Source: Colwellia sp. PAMC 21821 (GTDB taxonomy: Bacteria; Pseudomonadota; Gammaproteobacteria; Enterobacterales; Alteromonadaceae). Taken from it: a DNA stretch of 64,000 bases. This document shows positions 28,514-37,382 of the stretch, piece by piece. The DNA lies in assembly GCF_002077175.1 (NCBI RefSeq), contig NZ_CP014943.1, positions 124,001 through 188,000 on the forward strand, given 5' to 3'. Under the pieces are notes generated by a model. It did not search any database, was not told the origin of the DNA, and worked only from the letters and a program-made list of their open reading frames with translations. The translations under genes and the position numbers were made by a program. Numbering within the stretch: position 1 is the first letter of the stretch; every line of letters begins with the position of its first letter.

Positions 28514-29659
28514 CTAAGCTTTTTTCGAAGCAACGATTAAGTCGATAAAATGATCGAACAATGGTGCTGCATCTGTTGGACCAGGGCTCGCTTCAGGATG
28601 ACCTTGAAAACTAAAAGCAGGCTTGTCTGTACGATGTATACCTTGGATTGAACCATCGAATAATGAAGTGTGCGTCACTTTTAAATTTTCAGGCAAACTA
28701 TCTTCATCAACAGCAAAACCGTGATTTTGTGCGGTGATCATCACAACATTGCGCTCAAAGCCTTTCACTGGATGGTTACCACCATGATGCCCAAACTTCA
28801 TTTTAATGGTTTTAGCGCCACTGGCTAAGCCTAATAATTGATGGCCTAAACAGATACCAAAAACAGGGATATCTGTTGTTAAGAATTTTTTAATTGCGGT
28901 AATAGCATAGTCACATGGCTCTGGGTCACCTGGGCCATTTGATAGGAAAATACCATCTGGGTTCATCGCTAATACTTCTTCAGCAGACGTTTCTGCTGGT
29001 ACCACAGTTAATTTACAACCGCGGTCGACTAACATGCGTAAAATATTACGTTTAGCACCAAAATCGTATGCAACGACATGAAACACTGATTTTTCAGGTG
29101 TAACATGGCCTTTTCCTAGCTGCCAACTGCCTTCTGTCCATTGGTATGCTTCTTTAGTAGAAACAACTTTTGCTAAGTCCATACCTTTAAGGCCAGGAAA
29201 AGCTTGTGCTTGCGCTAGCGCCTTAGCTGCTTCGACACTTACATCAGCAAAGTCACCCGCTATTATGCAGCCATTTTGTGCACCTTTTTCACGTAAAATA
29301 CGTGTAAGTTTACGGGTGTCTATATCGGCAATACCTAGAATGTTTTTTGCTTTTAGGTAGTCGTCTAAACTTTGCTCATTGCGAAAATTACTTGCTAATA
29401 GCGGTAAGTCACGAATTACTAAACCTTTTGCCCAAATAGTGCTAGATTCTTCATCTTCGCTATTGGTACCTGTGTTACCTATATGTGGATATGTAAGGGT
29501 AACAATTTGCTCTGCATAAGAGGGATCTGTCAGAATTTCTTGGTAGCCAGTCATTGAAGTATTGAAAACAACTTCACCAACAGCCGCCCCTTCTGCACCG
29601 ATAGCGGTGCCCTTAAATACAGTGCCGTCTTCAAGCACTAAAATGGCAGATTTAGTCAA
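28514..29659 (-). CDS. carA: Carbamoyl-phosphate synthase small (glutaminase) subunit
   Basis: A 381-residue glutamine amidotransferase. The class I triad is visible: Cys in [11 protein letters not shown], and His/Glu in [11 protein letters not shown]. It feeds ammonia to CarB. The start is TTG, preceded by GGAGG five bases upstream, with no in-frame ATG nearby; E. coli carA is also known to start with UUG, so the rare codon seems conserved. A perfect inverted repeat lies in the leader between dapB and carA. Confidence 0.97.
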   Translation of the reverse strand: MTKSAILVLEDGTVFKGTAIGAEGAAVGEVVFNTSMTGYQEILTDPSYAEQIVTLTYPHIGNTGTNSEDEESSTIWAKGLVIRDLPLLASNFRNEQSLDDYLKAKNILGIADIDTRKLTRILREKGAQNGCIIAGDFADVSVEAAKALAQAQAFPGLKGMDLAKVVSTKEAYQWTEGSWQLGKGHVTPEKSVFHVVAYDFGAKRNILRMLVDRGCKLTVVPAETSAEEVLAMNPDGIFLSNGPGDPEPCDYAITAIKKFLTTDIPVFGICLGHQLLGLASGAKTIKMKFGHHGGNHPVKGFERNVVMITAQNHGFAVDEDSLPENLKVTHTSLFDGSIQGIHRTDKPAFSFQGHPEASPGPTDAAPLFDHFIDLIVASKKA

Positions 29660-29851
29660 TGTAACCTCCGTTAAGAAGAAAGAAAATTAATGGTAAAACA
29701 ACTAAGAATTTAACCATTAACGATAAAAGCGATACGCACAAAAAATGCCAAAAACCTATGCCAGTTCGTCATGAACAGTAAATTTTTGACAAAATCCACT
29801 TATTTTACGCTTGTAAGCTTCTTTCGTCTAGTAATAATTGTAAAAACTCTC

Positions 29852-29888
29852 TGTTTTTGACGTTATTGCTGTAAAGACGTCAAAAACA
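29852..29888 (-). promoter_or_regulatory. 12-bp perfect inverted repeat between dapB and carA
   Basis: TGTTTTTGACGT and ACGTCAAAAACA are separated by 13 bases. On the minus strand the element lies 70 bases after dapB and about 190 bases before carA, and a TTTTT stretch follows six bases on. It may be the dapB terminator or an operator/leader hairpin of carAB. No ArgR box was recognised. Confidence 0.5.
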
Positions 29889-29959
29889 ACACTTTTCTAT
29901 AAACAGCCCCCGTAAATACTAACCATTTAGTCAGGTTTGTATTTAATAATGTGGCTGCG

Positions 29960-30766
29960 TTAATCTTTTAAACCCAATACATCTTGCATATCATAAAAGC
30001 CCGGTTCGGCTTCACTTAACCAGAAAGCCGCTCGCATTGCGCCTAAAGCAAAAGTCATTCTCGAACTTGCTTTATGGGTTAATTCTAACCGTTCACCAAT
30101 ATCTGCAAAATAAGCAGTATGTTCACCAACGATATCGCCAGCACGCACTGTGGCAAAGCCTATAGTTTCTCGGCTGCGCTCTTCTGTAATACCTTCTCTG
30201 CCATATACTGCGACTTCATTAAGGTCACGCCCTAATGTATCGGCAATTACTTGGCCCATTTTAACGGCGGTACCTGATGGTGCATCTTTTTTAAATCTGT
30301 GATGCGCCTCAAAAATTTCTATATCAGTATGGTCGCCGATCGCTTTGGCCGTAATTTCAAGCAACTTAAACAATAAATTTACGCCAACACTCGTATTAGG
30401 TGCCAAAATAACCGGTATATTCTTACCTGCAACTTTAAGGGTTTCTACTTGTTGATCTGAAAAACCCGTGGTGCCAATGACTAAGGCTTTATTGTGTTGC
30501 TGACACCATTCGATATGCTCAAGCGTGGCTTCAATTGACGTAAAATCAATTAACACATCAGCTGCTAATAGTTCTTGATAGTCAGTTGTTGTTTTTTGAC
30601 CGATAGCACCGATACCAGCGATTTCGCCTAAATCGAAATTTTCAAATGATGAACCAACACGAACACTACCACCGACAAGCTCAACAGATTTGTGCTCTAT
30701 TGCCGCTTGTATTAAATTGCGGCCCATGCGCCCGCTACATCCTAAAATGGCTACTTTCACTTTCAT
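29960..30766 (-). CDS. dapB: 4-hydroxy-tetrahydrodipicolinate reductase
   Basis: A 268-residue enzyme of the lysine/diaminopimelate pathway using NAD(P)H. It has the nucleotide-binding [25 protein letters not shown], the IGTTGFS and [13 protein letters not shown] segments, and the catalytic [15 protein letters not shown]. Full length. AGAAG precedes the ATG. It lies upstream of carAB, the E. coli order, with an unknown gene close upstream. Confidence 0.97.
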   Translation of the reverse strand: MKVKVAILGCSGRMGRNLIQAAIEHKSVELVGGSVRVGSSFENFDLGEIAGIGAIGQKTTTDYQELLAADVLIDFTSIEATLEHIEWCQQHNKALVIGTTGFSDQQVETLKVAGKNIPVILAPNTSVGVNLLFKLLEITAKAIGDHTDIEIFEAHHRFKKDAPSGTAVKMGQVIADTLGRDLNEVAVYGREGITEERSRETIGFATVRAGDIVGEHTAYFADIGERLELTHKASSRMTFALGAMRAAFWLSEAEPGFYDMQDVLGLKD

Positions 30767-30778
30767 AGCAACTTCTTC

Positions 30779-31243
30779 CTACTGTGTAATGTTATAAGGG
30801 GTAATATCAGCATCAGCTGTATTATAAGCAATATCAAAAGCGGTATCTAAATCAACTGATTGGCTAAGCTCTTGTGACACCACATTAAAAATTCGCCATT
30901 GTCCTTCACTCAACGCTAAGTGATAAAAAGCTGAAAAATCAGTAAAAACTTCATCTTTAGGACCAATAAACTGCCAATCAATACAAGTAAGTAGCAGATT
31001 TTCGCTTAACACACTAAAACTTGCTTTTAATGCAACGAAACGCTTTATATCTGCATGACTAAGTATTGTAAATATATCTAAGAACTCTCGTTTAAAAACT
31101 TTATCGCTATCAATTAAAACAACGCTATCGGGCGTGTGCAAAGTACAAGGCAACTGATAGCAAGCTTGCGTATCTACCATATTTTGCTGATGAAACGCCT
31201 TTATATAGTGCTGAAAGAACTGTTCGATAGCTATTTTGTACAT
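30779..31243 (-). CDS. Hypothetical NTF2-like (SnoaL-type) protein
   Basis: A 154-residue protein with no signal peptide and no known catalytic motif. The pattern of an N-terminal helix with HYIKAFHQQN, a Tyr-Gln-Leu-Pro-Cys segment, and a C-terminal sheet with DFSAFYHLALSEGQWRIF is that of NTF2-like/SnoaL-like alpha+beta barrels. Those occur as enzymes, binding domains or immunity-like proteins, so no role is assigned. It ends 12 bases before dapB on the same strand and is probably cotranscribed with it. Confidence 0.6.
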   Translation of the reverse strand: MYKIAIEQFFQHYIKAFHQQNMVDTQACYQLPCTLHTPDSVVLIDSDKVFKREFLDIFTILSHADIKRFVALKASFSVLSENLLLTCIDWQFIGPKDEVFTDFSAFYHLALSEGQWRIFNVVSQELSQSVDLDTAFDIAYNTADADITPYNITQ

Positions 31244-31267
31244 AACTTATTAATACCTAAGGCTATA

Positions 31268-31308
31268 ATACCAATTGAAATAAATAATCCATCATTCTAA
31301 CGTGGTAT
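31268..31308. repeat. Short ATACCAA palindromic repeat
   Basis: ATACCAATTGAAATAAATAAT at the left is identical to the start of the 262-bp element at 16529, and GTGGTAT closes it on the right. It is probably an internally deleted relative of that element. Confidence 0.5.
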
Positions 31309-31347
31309 AGCACAGACTTTATTATATATATTTTAAATTAAGCTTAT

Positions 31348-31373
31348 AAAAAAGCCCTCAACTGAGGGCTTTT
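31348..31373 (-). terminator. Rho-independent terminator of fklB
   Basis: AAAAGCCCTCA and TGAGGGCTTTT form an eleven-base-pair palindromic stem that ends 15 bases short of the fklB stop codon, flanked by A and T runs on both sides. Confidence 0.85.
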
Positions 31374-31387
31374 AAAAAATAGAATAA

Positions 31388-32011
31388 TTAGCTAACAACC
31401 GCTAATAACTCAACGTCGAATACCAACGTTGCGTACGGAGGAATTGCACCTTGCGAGCCACGCTCACCGTAAGCTAAGCTGTAAGGCACATATAAGCGCC
31501 ATTTTGAACCTTCAGTCATTAATTGTAATGCTTCAGTCCAACCAGCAATAACACCGCCTACTGGGAATTCTGCAGGTTGACCACGGTCAACAGAGCTATC
31601 AAAGATATCGCCATTGATGAATGTACCATGGTAATGCACACGTACTGTGCTAGCAGCTGTTGGCGTAGCGCCTTCACCTGTTGCAATGACTTCATACTGT
31701 AAACCTGATTCAGTGGTTGTTACTTCATCACGTTTTGCATTTTCTACTAAGAAAGCTTCGCCTTCAGCTGACTTTTCTTTAGCTTCAGCTTGCTCAAGTT
31801 CTTGCATCTTTTTAGATACAATACCAAAAGCTTCATTTAAATCTTCATCAGATACTTGGCTTTCAGTATTCGCAATCGCATCAGCTAAACCAGCTTGTAC
31901 AGCAGATACGTCAAAGTCTTTAAAAGGATTGTTACGAAGTTGGTCACCTAGTTGACGACCTACACCATAACTTACGCGTTGTTCGATTGTTTCAAGTTTA
32001 TTTTCTGACAT
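31388..32011 (-). CDS. fklB: FKBP-type peptidyl-prolyl isomerase FklB
   Basis: A 207-residue protein, the length of E. coli FklB (FKBP22). An N-terminal helical dimerisation domain begins ETIEQRVSYGVGRQLGDQL. The C-terminal FKBP domain has VRVHYHGTFINGDIFDSS, VIAGWTEALQLM, YVPYSLAYGERG and IPPYATLVFDVELL. It catalyses cis-trans isomerisation of proline bonds. No signal peptide is seen, so it is cytoplasmic, unlike FkpA. Confidence 0.93.
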   Translation of the reverse strand: MSENKLETIEQRVSYGVGRQLGDQLRNNPFKDFDVSAVQAGLADAIANTESQVSDEDLNEAFGIVSKKMQELEQAEAKEKSAEGEAFLVENAKRDEVTTTESGLQYEVIATGEGATPTAASTVRVHYHGTFINGDIFDSSVDRGQPAEFPVGGVIAGWTEALQLMTEGSKWRLYVPYSLAYGERGSQGAIPPYATLVFDVELLAVVS

Positions 32012-32167
32012 TATTTAATCTTCACTTAATTGATACGATAAAAATTCGCGATACAATAGCATAAATTTAACGCCCTCTGAAGTGTTAGCAGTGGTGTATT
32101 TGTTATTTATTATAAATTTTTCATCTTTAACTGGCCTTGACAGTTCATGGCTTGCAATCTTTAAGCG

Positions 32168-33160
32168 TTACTGTGAACTCTCAGTTATTTTCTGATAACA
32201 CTGCGTTAACACAGGGGCTGATAAATTAAATTCCTTCACTAGCATCATAGGATAAGCCACTAAAACATCAAACTCAGAATTACTCCCCGCAGCCAAATCT
32301 CGTTGCATTGAGGTTTCGCTACTGTCGGGTAAGCGTGATAAAAAGCTCAATGTTTCTTTGATATGCTTATCGCCAAGGTTTACGCCAGATTTACGCGCAA
32401 TATCCGCATATTCATTAACAATGCGCTCTAATAAAAATGCGATATGACTTTGTGAACGTATTTCGCCTAAATTTAGTTGTCTCGCAGAGGCTAAAGCTCC
32501 CCAGGCAGCAACAAGTATATACTTTCGCCATAACGCCAGTTCTATATCACTAGTTACCCCTACGCTAATACCGGCTAATTTCAAGCGTTTGGCTATGGCA
32601 CTTAGCCGTTCAGTATCTTCAGCTTGCAACGCGGCGCCCTGCTCGCTCGCTTTTACAGTGCTACTATCTTCTGTGGATTTATAAATAAAGGCACCTAAAG
32701 TGATATGCGGTTTTGCGCCTGTATGACTGATCACTCCAGTAGCTGTTTTCTCGGCAATAATCTTTGCTAAACCGCCAATAATATTTTCTCGTGCAATGCA
32801 TTGTGCTTGCATAATATCTGCAGCATTAACACCATTTAATAAAGGTATTACACGGGTATGACTTACTATTAATGGCTTTATTTGTTCAAGAGCTGCGGGT
32901 AATTGATATGACTTTACACAGAGAAATATAACATCGGCAGGTGTTGCTAAGCTATTTTTCGTTAAGCTTTCACCATTAACCACATTAACATTATTTAGCT
33001 CTACATCACCTTCTATACTATTGATAGTTAACCCCGTTGTTTGCATGGTTTTAAATTGCTCGCCTCGGGCGACAAACGTAACATTTTCGCCGTGCTGCGC
33101 TAAACGGCCACCAAAATAACCTCCAACAGCACCGCAACCAACAATAACAAAATGCATCAC
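32168..33160 (-). CDS. panE: 2-dehydropantoate 2-reductase (ketopantoate reductase family)
   Basis: A 330-residue enzyme with an N-terminal NADP Rossmann motif FVIVGCGAVGGYFGGRLA and a C-terminal helical domain holding RKYILVAAWGAL and a conserved SSMQRDLAAG-type segment (SETSMQRDLAAGSNSEFD). It matches ApbA/PanE reductases, which make pantoate for coenzyme A. Marine genomes often hold several paralogues, so the precise substrate is less sure than the family. Two adjacent ATG codons could both start it. Confidence 0.8.
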   Translation of the reverse strand: MMHFVIVGCGAVGGYFGGRLAQHGENVTFVARGEQFKTMQTTGLTINSIEGDVELNNVNVVNGESLTKNSLATPADVIFLCVKSYQLPAALEQIKPLIVSHTRVIPLLNGVNAADIMQAQCIARENIIGGLAKIIAEKTATGVISHTGAKPHITLGAFIYKSTEDSSTVKASEQGAALQAEDTERLSAIAKRLKLAGISVGVTSDIELALWRKYILVAAWGALASARQLNLGEIRSQSHIAFLLERIVNEYADIARKSGVNLGDKHIKETLSFLSRLPDSSETSMQRDLAAGSNSEFDVLVAYPMMLVKEFNLSAPVLTQCYQKITESSQ

Positions 33161-33501
33161 TCTTCCTTTTAGTCCAATAAATTAGTTAGAAGTTTATCAT
33201 GAAGATACGCAAATGATCAGACGCTTCAAGGTAATACAGGGTCAAAACAACAATTACCACCATTTGTGATACTCATGATTTCAACTAAACTTGTAGGTTA
33301 TACACAACCGTTTCACCTATATAGATGAAACAGCGACATCAAATTAGCAAGAACATAGCTAGTATTAGAAAAACAGACATACGTTTAATAGCAATTTAAA
33401 TGACCACTTTAATAGCAGTAAAGAGTATGTAGTAATGTTTATCTGTTTTTATGAGTTTGTTCGAAAATATAATACAAACAAATAATTAAAGGGACATTAT
33501 C
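33161..33501. other. Intergenic region upstream of the propeller gene
   Basis: About 340 AT-rich bases between divergent genes. A TATAAT at 33468 could be the -10 element of the downstream gene, but no good -35 was seen at 17 bases. Nothing else was recognised. Confidence 0.35.
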
Positions 33502-34875
33502 ATGAGCAAAGTAATATTAATTACCTTAGCCATACTTTTATTTAGTGCTTGTGGCGACGCCAGCAAAACATCAAGCACGGCAACAATTGATAAAACTGAA
33601 ACGAGTAGTAAAGCTAATATAGAACAAGCATCTTCAAAGAATAGTGCGACTAACATTGAGGAAACTCAAGCAATGGTATTGCTTAGCGGCCTACCAACCT
33701 TAGGTACTACCGATAGCATCGCTATTATTGATATGGATCCTGACTCGGCCAATTTCGGCAATATACTTTATGACTACGCCCTCCCCAAACTTGATGCGCC
33801 TATGCACCACCTTTATTACAGCCCTAATGGACGTTTATATGCGACAGGGCTGGGTTCACAATGCAGCTTAGCTGAAATTGACTTGGTGAGAAACGCAAAA
33901 GCTGAGCCGGTGATTAGTCATTTCGAATGTCTGAATACCAATGGCCAAAATGTCGGAGAAGATATTATGTGGCATAACGTCAATGGTGAGCTAACGATGT
34001 TCGTTACCTTTATGGGCGGCTCTGATTTAACTCAAATTGACACAGGTTCGGTCGGCGTATTCAACGCCCAAACCAACGAAGTCATTAAAATTATCGAAGC
34101 AAGAAAGTCTCAAGTAGCCGCCGGTCAGCCTTATATCATGTTCCCGCATGGTATTTCAGCATATGGCGATAGAATGGTAGTAACATCTTCTACTCACCCC
34201 GCTATTGCCACAGAAATTGGCAATAGCATCACCATTATCGACTTAAATACTTTAGAACCAATAGAAACCATTGTCATTGAAGATGCCAAGCCTGTTGGAC
34301 TGCCATCGTCGCCTGTCGAAGTGCTATTTGTGCGACCCAGTATTGTCGAAGGCGTCGAGCCGGCTATTTTGGTTAACACCTTACTCGGTTTTGAAACCTG
34401 GAGAGTACCTTTCAATGAGCAAACCAAAACATTCAGTACACCTGAAAAGTTATACGACGGAGCAACAGCAGGCACCGCCGTACCGTTAGAGTTTTATGGT
34501 AATGAGGATGAGTTATTTATCAGCCATGGTGTGCCCGGTATCGTCAAACGCTACGATTTAAAACAGCTGCCCAATTTGGTATCAACCGGTGCAGATATAA
34601 AAGCAGAAAGCGGCGCGCACCATATGATATTTTATAAAACGGCTGCTGGTCGCAAGCTTATTGCCGTGCAAAACAATTTATTAAATTTAGGCGATGCTAA
34701 AGACAATGACCCGACCGACGTAGATTTTCTCGTGAAACTAAACCACCACTCGGTCACCGTACATGACCTTATTACAGGAGAAAGACTTGGCGAAATAAAC
34801 TTCAAAGAAAAGTACAAAAAAGGTATCGATAATATCGAAGCATTATTTGGCTCAGGCTTTACGCACCATCATTAA
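33502..34875 (+). CDS. Exported beta-propeller protein, probable lipoprotein (selenium-binding/YncE-like fold)
   Basis: AAGGGA precedes the ATG. The N-terminus LAILLFSACGD is a near-lipobox (Phe at -3 is unusual), followed by a Ser/Thr/Lys-rich linker to about residue 60. The rest reads as repeated four-strand blades, for example SIAIIDMDPDSANFG, VGVFNAQTNEVIKII, SITIIDLNTLEPIETIVI and SVTVHDLITGERLGEINF. Motifs FPHGIS and GAHHMIFY recall the selenium-binding protein/methanethiol oxidase family, but identity with that enzyme is not shown. Several His and a terminal HHH could bind metal. It ends six bases before a MauG/MbnH-type gene and probably forms one operon with it. Confidence 0.65.
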   Translation: MSKVILITLAILLFSACGDASKTSSTATIDKTETSSKANIEQASSKNSATNIEETQAMVLLSGLPTLGTTDSIAIIDMDPDSANFGNILYDYALPKLDAPMHHLYYSPNGRLYATGLGSQCSLAEIDLVRNAKAEPVISHFECLNTNGQNVGEDIMWHNVNGELTMFVTFMGGSDLTQIDTGSVGVFNAQTNEVIKIIEARKSQVAAGQPYIMFPHGISAYGDRMVVTSSTHPAIATEIGNSITIIDLNTLEPIETIVIEDAKPVGLPSSPVEVLFVRPSIVEGVEPAILVNTLLGFETWRVPFNEQTKTFSTPEKLYDGATAGTAVPLEFYGNEDELFISHGVPGIVKRYDLKQLPNLVSTGADIKAESGAHHMIFYKTAAGRKLIAVQNNLLNLGDAKDNDPTDVDFLVKLNHHSVTVHDLITGERLGEINFKEKYKKGIDNIEALFGSGFTHHH

Positions 34876-34880
34876 TCGTC

Positions 34881-36004
34881 ATGAAAATCGCCATAATAGT
34901 TGTCGCTACCGCTGTTTTATTGATAGCGTCAACTGTTTACACTCTACAAGATAAAAAGCCGGCCACTCACCTCGTCGAATTCACCGCACCTTTTGTTTTT
35001 GGCCGTTTTTCCGTACCAGAAAATAATCCTTTAACCCAAGAATCAGTACGACTTGGCAGAAGACTTTTTTACGATCCAATTTTGTCTAGCAATAATAAAG
35101 TGTCTTGCGCGACCTGTCATAAGCAAGCACTGGCTTTTACTGACGGTTTAAAAACATCAGTAGGTGTGTCTGGAATCCCCCTTGATTTCAACGCCATGAG
35201 CTTAGTGAATTTAATGTGGGGACCCAGACATTTTTTCTGGGATGGTCGTGTTTCATCGTTAGAAGAGCAAGCAATTCATCCGATCACCCATGTTGATGAA
35301 ATGGCGCATAATATAGAATCACTAATCGTGGATTTAAATAATGATGAGACTTACAACAAGCTATTTAAACAGGCTTTTGGGAATGTAAGCCAACAAAACA
35401 TAGCGAAAGCGTTAGCTAATTTTCAGCGCACATTGATTTCAGCTAATTCACGATACGACCAATATTTACGTGGTGAAATATCCCTTACCGCCAATGAAGA
35501 ACAAGGCCGTAAGCTTTTCATGGCTCATCCTGATACCAAAGTGGTATTACGCGGGGGAATTGCATCGATTGTCATAGCCAATTTCTCACTAGCGGCTTTG
35601 GCACTGCGTTTGATGGCTTTAGCAATAATGGCTTAGATGATGATCAAACATTACAACCTGGCTTATTTACGTTAACACAAAATGAAGCGCATCGAGGCTT
35701 ATTCAAAGCTCCAACATTACGCAATATAGCCGTTACATCTCCGTATATGCATGATGGACGTTTTGCGACTTTGCAGGAGGTTTTAGCACACTACAATGGT
35801 GGTATTAGGCGCAGTAAAACGCTCAGCCCATTAATTATTGAAGCAAATAATATTGCCAAAACACAAAACGATCACATTAGCTTAAACCTCAATGATAATG
35901 AAATAACCGCCATCATCGCATTTTTGCATACGTTAACCGATGAAAAATTCTTAGCTAACCGTGCTTTTTCAAACCCTTTTATAGCAGAAAATAACGATGA
36001 CTAA
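34881..36004 (+). pseudogene. MauG/MbnH-type di-haem peroxidase, frameshifted in a G tract
   Basis: The first part encodes a signal anchor, the first haem site SCATCHK and the typical FWDGRVSSLEEQA and NFQRTLISANSRYD. At the G5 run 35553-35557 the frame is lost and a stop follows at 35634. In the -1 frame the second haem site CIDCH appears at once (codons from 35561) and the protein continues with APTLRNIAVTSPYMHDGRF to the stop at 36002. One missing G would explain it; about 374 residues would result. Di-haem enzymes of this class oxidise a partner protein in the periplasm, and the next gene encodes an MbnP-type partner. It may be a real inactivation or a sequencing error. Confidence 0.85.
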
Positions 36005-36773
36005 ATCAAATAAACTTACCTTGGTTTTTTGTACGCTAATATTGGCAGCTACGCTAGTTGTCGCTATAGCTTGGCACCGCACTCTACCGCAAGACTTAAC
36101 GTTACGGTTTCATCCCTACGTAGGCGATAAACCTTTAGTTTTAAATAACCAAAGCTATAAAAATCCTGGCGGTGACGGTGAATTTACCATAAGAGATTTC
36201 CAATTATTTATCAGCAATATTACCTTAGCGTTTCCCAATAATACTATTAACGAAGAAGAGAGCTATCATCTTGTGAGGTTTGATGGCGACAGCACGTTCG
36301 ACCAAATTGTTATCCCTAGCATCAAAATACAAAACCTCAGGAAGCTATCACTTGGCATTGGTATTGACCCCAAAGCAAATGGCGCTATTTTGTTTTCAGG
36401 CGATTTAGATCCCAATAGTAGAATGGCTTGGAATTGGCAAGTGGGTTATAAGTTTTTACTAGTAGAAGGCACACTTGCATTAAGGGAAAGCCAACTGCCA
36501 CTGGTTTATCATATTGGCTTTGACGACAGTTATACTGAACTCAATTTTGACATTACGCCTGAAATAAATGTAAAAAATGGCGTCATTAATTTCAACATTG
36601 ATCTTCGCCGTTTGTTTCAAAAATCAAGTAAAAAGGCCAAATCGTTGAAAAAACAAGAATCAAAGCAAGACATTGAATATATTGATATGTCTGAAATGTC
36701 TCATGTGAAATTCTCTCCTAGAGATGTAAAAGCCATCGCAATAGGCTTTCAAGACTTTATCAGTATGTTGTAA
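35997..36773 (+). CDS. MbnP family protein
   Basis: A 258-residue protein with an N-terminal hydrophobic anchor, overlapping the preceding di-haem gene by eight bases. It begins with the family's LTLRFHPYVGDKPLVLN and FTIRDFQLFISNITL, and has RMAWNWQVGYKFLLVEG, the conserved W-x-W-x-x-GYKF-EG motif. In characterised MbnP proteins one Trp of this region is oxidised to kynurenine by MbnH and helps bind copper. A late His in YHIGFDDSY is also family-like. The lysine-rich patch near residue 205 is unusual. A periplasmic copper role is inference from the family. Confidence 0.82.
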   Translation: MTKSNKLTLVFCTLILAATLVVAIAWHRTLPQDLTLRFHPYVGDKPLVLNNQSYKNPGGDGEFTIRDFQLFISNITLAFPNNTINEEESYHLVRFDGDSTFDQIVIPSIKIQNLRKLSLGIGIDPKANGAILFSGDLDPNSRMAWNWQVGYKFLLVEGTLALRESQLPLVYHIGFDDSYTELNFDITPEINVKNGVINFNIDLRRLFQKSSKKAKSLKKQESKQDIEYIDMSEMSHVKFSPRDVKAIAIGFQDFISML

Positions 36774-37382
36774 TTCTCATCTTTTAAAATAAATATCCCT
36801 AAAGAGAAGATTGTTTTTAACTCAAATAACAACAGACTCGACTTAAAAACATCCACTCGTAAGTAGACTGAAGATAACTATTATTCGAATAAAGCTAACT
36901 TAAACTGGCATTAAATATAACAGTCCAAAATACAGTCCCTGACGATTAACCATGATCAAAGCCTGCTAAAAAATATCATTTAGAATTATTTTCACTAATT
37001 CACTCTCATTCACTCTCATCATTAGATTAAAAAACGACCTCCCCATTTAGTCATTTAAAGGTAAAAACAATGAACTTCACACTAAAAAAGCTATCAACGC
37101 AGCTTAACCGAAATAAAACAAAGACAATAAATAACTGAATTTAAAGACTAAATAAAATTTTATTGTAAATTACGCACGTTTTTCGAACAAACTGGTTGAC
37201 GAGAAAATCTTACCGTGGGATTATGACCACTAGTTGAGCAATTGCCCGAATAGTATTATTTGCCAACTACCAATAAGAATGTAAAACATTTATTTAAGAA
37301 AATATTATATAAAATATTAAGGGTCACTATGTTTAAAAGAACAAATATAAAATCAACTACAACAGGAAGAAAGGGAATTAAC
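36774..37382. other. Intergenic region upstream of the porin gene
   Basis: About 600 AT-rich bases. A 22-codon frame at 37070-37138 (MNFTLKKLSTQLNR...) preceded by AAAGG looks like the start of a TonB-receptor-type signal peptide and may be a relic. No terminator with a clear stem was found. The promoter of the polyol operon should lie here. Confidence 0.35.

Noticed and set aside
37070..37138. 22-codon ORF (MNFTLKKLSTQLNR...) with an AAAGG upstream
   Set aside because: Too short to support as a gene. It resembles the start of a signal peptide and may be a relic; it is mentioned under the intergenic entry.
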